Assembly (NCBI GenBank): GCA_951828535.1
Contig: OX639990.1
Coordinates: forward strand, 2,405,300-2,469,299
Reading direction: 5' to 3'
DNA length: 64,000 nt
Source: an uncultured Candidatus Entotheonella sp.
Lineage (GTDB): Bacteria; Tectomicrobia; Entotheonellia; Entotheonellales; Entotheonellaceae
A model generated the notes under the pieces. It had not been told where the DNA came from, did no database searches, and saw only the letters and a list, made by a program, of their open reading frames with translations. The position numbers and the translations under genes are program-made. Below are positions 63,533 to 64,000 of the stretch, piece after piece. Positions within the stretch are counted from its first letter, which is position 1. Each line of letters opens with the position of its first letter.

Positions 63533-64000
63533 GTTGCTTCCTTTCTTCAGTACGGGCTATCACGTGTCAGCCAGAAGGCGTATCATCAGATGGGCGGTCG
63601 TATCATCAGCGCTGCCGTGGCTAGGGGTTGTGATTGGGAATGCTCTTGGTATTCCAAGATATGCCACGTATGGCATTTGCAGGAACTAGAAGGACTCAAA
63701 TGGTACGGAGGCCAGAAATGTTCGCTACCCTTGTTGGTACTAACACAACCTCCACCGCGTACGAAGCACTGTTCACAAGCCTCTATGATATTGCATGTGT
63801 CTACGGATTCGAACCACCTGATATCGAACTACGGGTGAAGCCGAACTAGCAAATATCACTTCATGGGTGGACCCTTGAACAAAAAGGGCCTCGTGACAAG
63901 AACTCAGATTTTTTCCTTGCCGTGACAGCCCCGGAGGTGCCAAGTATATCGCCCATCCCTGTAATGAAAACCATAGACGGGCCTCTATTTGCAGTTGTGG
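63533..64000. other. largely unassigned right end
   Basis: A+T-richer sequence beyond the amidohydrolase start. It holds a small CTTGG-TATT-CCAAG palindrome (63644-63657) and a short reading frame listed separately. After that frame stops at 63849 the same frame stays open to the window edge. Confidence 0.4.
63700..63849 (+). CDS. small hypothetical protein, uncertain
   Basis: 49 aa. AAGGA lies 5 bases before the ATG at 63700, and the sequence (EALFTSLYDIACVYGFEPPD) reads like a helical protein. After its TAG the same frame continues open and protein-like (NSDFFLAVTAPEVPSISPIP), so the two parts may belong to one decayed or interrupted gene. No homologue recognised. Confidence 0.35.
   Translation: MVRRPEMFATLVGTNTTSTAYEALFTSLYDIACVYGFEPPDIELRVKPN

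Overview
The window is a continuous stretch of a GC-rich (roughly 60-65 percent by eye) bacterial chromosome. A complete minCDE set, several lipobox proteins, a BamE-like lipoprotein, MurJ and LspA point to a Gram-negative cell. The mix of housekeeping genes with flavin-dependent luciferase-like oxidoreductases, a CaiB/BaiF protein, SDRs and an amidase resembles large genomes of uncultured soil or sponge lineages (Tectomicrobia-like or delta-proteobacterial). That placement is inference from gene content only. No tRNA, rRNA or CRISPR array was recognised.

Left part (1-8.5 kb): all genes point left. One compact run, lexA-radA-recA-mraZ-like-nurA, looks like a single SOS/repair operon. A second run, dnaA-minC-minD-minE, joins replication initiation to division-site selection. 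Upstream of dnaA is a 578-base AT-rich gap with a DnaA box; gene direction flips across it, so it is the best oriC candidate.

Middle left (8.5-29.2 kb): a ferredoxin-reductase-like flavoprotein, an orphan HlyD protein with two small membrane proteins, a CaiB/BaiF CoA-transferase, pheS-pheT behind a clear sigma70 promoter, an amidase, a luciferase-like monooxygenase, a HigB-like toxin/XRE/DUF3467 module, an SDR-MDR operon, a second SDR, a sigma70-family factor, a PBP4-type peptidase, a PLP decarboxylase, an orphan BrnA-like antitoxin and a nucleoside hydrolase.

Middle (29.2-39.2 kb): a frameshifted IS630-type element with TA flanks lies before a leftward run of envelope genes: lipoproteins, an ABC exporter, class I fumarase, and a subtilisin/kexin-like lipoprotein whose prodomain appears to be a separate overlapping gene. 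A repeat-bearing gene-free gap follows.

Right part (39.8-64 kb): trpS-lspA-rluD, then a complete MoxR/Bat (aerotolerance) operon interrupted by a RelE remnant. A vapBC module lies between the end of batE and a second, diverged copy of the batE 3' end. After a ZIP transporter, an SMP-30 protein and a DEAD-box helicase come decayed defence genes: a type III restriction Res remnant and a MntA antitoxin with a truncated HepT. MurJ and a second luciferase-like enzyme follow, then an A+T-richer three-gene island (DUF6932-like nucleotidyltransferase, XRE regulator, HEPN-like DUF5677/DUF6988 protein) that is the best candidate for an undescribed defence or toxin-antitoxin system. An M20 amidohydrolase closes the window.
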